Shown here one piece after another: positions 18,050 through 19,310 of a DNA stretch of 19,310 bases; the first letter of the stretch is position 1, and every line of letters begins with the position of its first letter. The stretch is from Choanephora cucurbitarum (taxonomy: Eukaryota > Mucoromycota > Mucoromycetes > Mucorales > Choanephoraceae). The stretch lies in contig JAIWNI010000232.1 of the NCBI GenBank assembly GCA_025331435.1, forward strand, positions 1 through 19,310. Direction: 5' to 3'. The notes under the pieces are model-generated. The model was not told the DNA's origin, did no database searches, and saw only the letters and a list, made by a program, of their open reading frames with translations. The translations under genes were made by a program, and so were the position numbers.

Positions 18050-18073
18050 AATGGATACACGTGTTTGGCTCAG
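17943..18073 (+). other. Candidate intron 1 of the duplicated gene
   Basis: Starts GTATGT and ends GGCTCAG after a long CT tract. Splicing falls within a codon (phase 1) and carries the upstream frame (..HHTIDVT) into the frame YIMLRQFFLN that is otherwise out of register. Without it the frame ends at a TGA near 18085. No clear branch-point sequence is visible. Confidence 0.45.
18011..18047. repeat. (CT)n microsatellite, short allele
   Basis: 37 bp of uninterrupted CT, the counterpart of the ~97-bp interrupted tract at 31-127. Confidence 0.97.
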
Positions 18074-18141
18074 ATTACATTATGCTGAGGCAATTCTTCT
18101 TGAATTCAAATATCACAAAGTACATTGATTTTAATACTACT

Positions 18142-18217
18142 GTAAGCAATTTCGAATCTCAGCAGCAAATCTGCATATCCAATCTTGAATTAACAAGTTC
18201 CTTTTCAACAATACCAG
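18142..18217 (+). other. Candidate intron 2 of the duplicated gene
   Basis: A 76-nt segment starting GTAAGC and ending ACCAG, with TTAAC about 25 nt before the acceptor as a possible branch point. It is phase 0 and joins ..YIDFNTT to INQLAGGIGL, moving between the two frames that are open on either side. The length is typical of fungal introns. Confidence 0.6.
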
Positions 18218-19183
18218 ATTAATCAGCTGGCTGGGGGTATTGGCCTGGCTTGTTCCAAGATCAAGAAAAGGCTCATTCGATTATCCAAACGTGGCTATTG
18301 CTCACAACTGATTGTAAGAGGAGACATCTTGAGCAGTCGTATCAAGTTGATGCCTGAAGCATTGTTGACAGAAGAAGTCAGATATGATGTCACTGTTATA
18401 CGCGAAAGCAACAAAGTAGTGCTTACTAGCTTTATAAATGAATCTTTGGAACACTTGTCGCCCTTCGACGACAATCAAAATATCAGCCTTATTTATGATT
18501 GGAGGCTTTCATTAGATCAACGACATCTTATCATGGCTGGTCTTTTGACCGACGCAATGTTTGAATCAAAGTATGGGACTTTTTGAATCAAAAGCTATGT
18601 CTATTCAGAGCGAGTGGGTGTTGACTTGGTTCTTTCCATCAAGCCTTTCATTGTGCTACAACATGAGGACACAACTGCTGCAGCTGATCGCATTGGCAAA
18701 GCGTATTATCTCGCACACGTAGAACTTACACCAAATCCGACTGTTGTGTGCAATCCAATCAAGTTGAAAAGAAACGAAATCAACTGCAGCGAAATCAAAA
18801 GAGTCCAGCCATTTTTCTCAGCTCAATCTTCCATTGAATTCTGGAAAGCAAGATGTAAACAAGATATCAATCAGTCTCAAAGAGAAATTCTTTTCTGTCC
18901 GACTATCGAAGATGACAGCGAGCTCTTTCCTTATTTTCTTCTATGTGGCTTGACTTGTGTCATCAGCATAAACTCAAGCTGGGTCAAAGTCAGTCACTGC
19001 TTTCCAGATGGCAATGATCCATCAATCCAGAACCATAAAGATATGACAGATAGGCGTTGGGAAGCAATCGATGGGTTTGTGTATGAAAAGCAGTCTATAG
19101 AGTCTCGAAGTTATCCTGAAATGAACAACCTCAGAATAGAATGGAACGCTATCTGTATGTATTGGAGGGAAAGACAAAATTAG

Positions 19184-19310
19184 GAGAGTAGCAATTCAGC
19201 AGACATGAGCTGTACGGAAGAGACAGAGCATGTTCGGCGTACAATGTCCAGACAAGAAACCTACAAAAGAACCGACACTACACTGATCAGGAGGCGCTTC
19301 ATTAACATTA
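19184..19310. other. Sequence after the gene, nothing identified
   Basis: 127 bp to the window end. No reading frame or signal I can support. Confidence 0.5.

Larger units (their letters stand above)
16918..18077. repeat. Right arm of the ~1.2-kb inverted repeat
   Basis: Reverse complement of 1-1217. Its inner edge lies directly at the LINE-B 5' end. It contains the gene upstream region, the first exon, a candidate first intron and the first few bases of exon 2. Sequence beyond 18077 cannot be compared because the left arm leaves the window there, so the true arm may be longer. Confidence 0.95.
17493..19183 (+). pseudogene. Unrecognised gene, fuller right copy, apparently disabled
   Basis: I do not recognise this protein. 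One model links all open segments. It starts at ATG 17493 (MVEPDSGPEALIGTTSIAIE), meets an in-frame TGA at 17559-17561, then runs open through KKVYPIFCEKYGETTTLMLG to an A8 run (17742-17749). A ninth A would join it to the next frame (EYMAYVTKHYHDSNSAEYN, then MADKAYLGYPRYDRSVVK). Intron 1 (17943-18073) and intron 2 (18142-18217) are phase-consistent. The last exon (INQLAGGIGLACSKIKKRL...) has an in-frame TGA at 18584-18586, then stays open to TAG at 19181-19183. Total length would be about 480-500 residues, without obvious signal peptide, membrane span or repeat. Alternative: a shorter live gene starting at 17807 and ending at 18586. One gene, two gene pieces and a decayed gene all remain possible. 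Confidence 0.5.

Noticed and set aside
1..18077. Inverted-repeat arms as terminal repeats of one giant transposon
   Set aside because: The arms contain coding exons reading outward and cross the end of another repeat. No transposase is found, and the outer ends are not visible in this window.
17559..18586. UGA reassigned to Trp (alternative genetic code) to explain in-frame TGAs
   Set aside because: Trp is encoded by TGG throughout (for example in EFWKARC and in both LINE ORFs), and LINE-B also has TAA and TAG stops, so reassignment is not needed.
18567..18604. A 38-nt intron (GTATGG...TTCAG) removing the TGA at 18584
   Set aside because: Too short, non-consensus donor, and the joined frame hits another TGA within six codons.

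Overview
The window looks like a piece of a nuclear genome from a small-intron eukaryote. My best guess is an early-diverging (Mucoromycota-like) fungus. The grounds are AT-rich intergenic DNA full of homopolymers, candidate short introns in one gene, and LINE-type retrotransposons with zinc-knuckle ORF1 proteins. This is an inference, because no marker gene is present. There is no bacterial-style operon, CRISPR array, rRNA or recognisable tRNA.

Layout from left to right: (1) 1-1217 is the left arm of a long inverted repeat. On the minus strand it carries the 5' part of an unrecognised gene that runs off the window. (2) 1218-3264 is AT-rich DNA without a convincing gene; 1159-2696 is bounded by a 26-bp terminal inverted repeat and may be a non-autonomous DNA transposon. 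(3) 3275-9016 (minus strand) is a young, nearly intact two-ORF LINE, here 'LINE-A', with a 31-nt poly(A) tail and a matching target-site duplication. (4) 9031-11548 is intergenic, with a minisatellite, small hairpins and a ~290-bp MITE-like unit. (5) 11549-16917 (minus strand) is an older, heavily mutated LINE of a related but clearly different family, 'LINE-B'. (6) 16918-18077 is the right arm of the inverted repeat. (7) 17493-19183 (plus strand) is the fuller copy of the unrecognised gene, starting inside the right arm and continuing past its mapped end.

The two gene copies point outward from a ~15.7-kb core made mainly of the two LINEs, and both carry the same upstream DNA. The LINEs supply the usual replication parts: ORF1 (nucleic-acid-binding, CCHC knuckles) and ORF2 (APE-type endonuclease, reverse transcriptase, C-terminal zinc motif).

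The most useful observations are these. The target-site duplication places the LINE-A 5' end one base before its ATG, and LINE-B also begins at its ATG, so this clade may have essentially no 5' UTR. The LINE-A ORF1/ORF2 junction is a tight stop-start (TAA, 4 nt, ATG). LINE-A ORF2 loses its zinc domain to one frameshift. The LINE-B lesions can be placed almost base by base. The inverted-repeat edge falls exactly at the LINE-B 5' end. The duplicated gene carries the same apparent disablements in both arms. I did not find a novel defence or metabolic system.
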